DNA of 7,300 nt. Origin: Planctomycetota bacterium. Lineage in GTDB: Bacteria > Planctomycetota > Phycisphaerae > Phycisphaerales > SM1A02. The DNA is taken from positions 1 through 7,300 of the forward strand of contig JADFGE010000142.1 in the NCBI GenBank assembly GCA_022567855.1, written 5' to 3'. The notes under the pieces are model-generated. The model was not told the origin of the DNA. It saw only the letters and a program-made list of their open reading frames with translations, and ran no database searches. Of this stretch, positions 6,472-7,300 are shown in pieces (the first letter of the stretch is position 1; each line of letters opens with the position of its first letter). A program made the translations under genes and the position numbers.

Positions 6472-7300
6472 AAAGTCCGCTGATCCGGAAGGCGTGACCA
6501 GCGATGGGCCGGGGGGCGTCCCGCAAGAGGCGTCGATCGTCGCCAGCACGGTGTCGCTGGATCACGGCAAGCGCTTCGGGCAACTCATCGGCCGATACAA
6601 GGTCGTTCGCGTCCTGGGTGAAGGCGGCATGGGAACCGTCTTTCTCGCGGAGCAGGACAAGCCCACCCGACTTGTCGCCTTGAAGGTCATTCGCCCCGGC
6701 GTGGCCTCGGCCAATCTGCTGCGACGCTTCGAGCATGAATCGCAGGTTCTGGGAAAACTTCAACATCCCGGCATCGCGCAGATCTACGAAGCGGGAACCG
6801 CCGACACCGGCGAAGGCGCTCAGCCGTACTTTGTCATGGAGTACGTCCGCGGTCGATCGCTGCTGGAGTACGCCCAAGGGTCACAGTTAGGCACCCGCCA
6901 ACGCCTGGAGCTGCTGGCCAAGATCTGCGATGCGGTCCAGCACGCCCACCAAAAGGGGATCATCCATCGCGATCTGAAGCCGGGCAACATTCTTGTCACC
7001 GAAGAGGGCCAACCCAAGATTCTCGACTTCGGCGTGGCCCGCGCCACCGACGCCGACATTCAAGCTACCACCATACAGACCGACGTGGGCCAGCTCGTGG
7101 GCACCATCCCCTACATGAGCCCCGAGCAAGCCGGCGGCGACGTGACCGAACTCGATACCCGAAGCGATGTGTATGCACTCGGCGTGTTGGGGTACGAGTT
7201 ATTGGCCGGACGTCTCCCCTACGACCTGAAGGACAAGATGATTCACGAAGCGGTGCGTGTGATCCGCGAGGACGATCCCACGCCGTTGAGTTCGATCGAC
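6458..7300 (+). CDS. Ser/Thr protein kinase, Hanks type (3' end outside window)
   Basis: The visible 281 residues contain a nearly complete protein kinase domain starting at about residue 47. All catalytic hallmarks are present: glycine loop GEGGMGTV (54-61), the ATP-binding lysine K76 in VALK, the helix C glutamate E94, HRDLKPGN (170-177) with catalytic D172, DFG (190-192) and SPEQ (221-224) in place of APE. It should therefore be active and transfer phosphate from ATP to Ser/Thr residues of unknown targets. The first 46 residues are Ser/Gly/Glu-rich and look disordered. Kinases of this style are abundant in Planctomycetes, where they often continue with a membrane helix and TPR or WD repeats; that part is not visible. 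The gene lies 168 bases after the decahaem stop on the same strand, so it could be co-transcribed or have its own promoter. The start at 6437 would add seven residues. Confidence 0.92.
   Translation, partial: MNESEKSADPEGVTSDGPGGVPQEASIVASTVSLDHGKRFGQLIGRYKVVRVLGEGGMGTVFLAEQDKPTRLVALKVIRPGVASANLLRRFEHESQVLGKLQHPGIAQIYEAGTADTGEGAQPYFVMEYVRGRSLLEYAQGSQLGTRQRLELLAKICDAVQHAHQKGIIHRDLKPGNILVTEEGQPKILDFGVARATDADIQATTIQTDVGQLVGTIPYMSPEQAGGDVTELDTRSDVYALGVLGYELLAGRLPYDLKDKMIHEAVRVIREDDPTPLSSID

Noticed and set aside
6311..6877. Antisense 188-aa frame opposite the kinase N-terminus
   Set aside because: The + strand encodes an intact kinase glycine loop and VALK motif here. The antisense frame has no recognisable feature.

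Overview
The window looks like a piece of a GC-rich bacterial chromosome, most probably from a planctomycete, with Phycisphaerae-like lineages as my best guess. The grounds are the style of the Ser/Thr kinase at the right edge, the combination of multihaem cytochromes with a cyclic-nucleotide-binding iron-sulfur protein, and the acidic DDLLG-type repeat in an exported protein. This assignment rests on recalled family resemblance, not on a search.

Layout: all convincing genes lie on the + strand and are tightly packed. Bases 1-104 are upstream sequence with a strong Shine-Dalgarno just before gene 1. Gene 1 (105-1223) is a membrane-anchored or exported tetrahaem c554-type cytochrome. Gene 2 (1258-2973) is a cytoplasmic protein with two cyclic-nucleotide-binding domains followed by a ferredoxin-like module of four Fe-S cluster motifs. 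Gene 3 (2970-3794, start overlapping the stop of gene 2) is a five-helix membrane protein with two pairs of histidines placed to hold two b haems. Gene 4 (3797-6289) has a small Cys-rich cytoplasmic domain, one transmembrane helix, and a large exported region with ten CxxCH c-haem motifs. A doubtful small Cys-rich ORF (6286-6471) overlaps the end of gene 4. A Ser/Thr protein kinase (6458 to beyond 7300) follows and is cut by the window edge.

How they fit together: genes 1-4 read as one operon for a transmembrane electron conduit. Fe-S clusters sit in the cytoplasm (gene 2), two b haems cross the membrane (gene 3), and ten c haems (gene 4) plus four c haems (gene 1) lie outside. The notable feature is that the cytoplasmic redox subunit carries its own cyclic-nucleotide sensor domains, which suggests electron flow gated post-translationally by a small ligand. 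No catalytic subunit (molybdopterin, flavin or other active site) is present in the window, so the electron donor, acceptor and direction of flow cannot be deduced. Two details deserve attention: a Cys-to-Ser change in the last Fe-S motif of gene 2, and a duplicated Cys4 motif on the predicted cytoplasmic side of the decahaem cytochrome.
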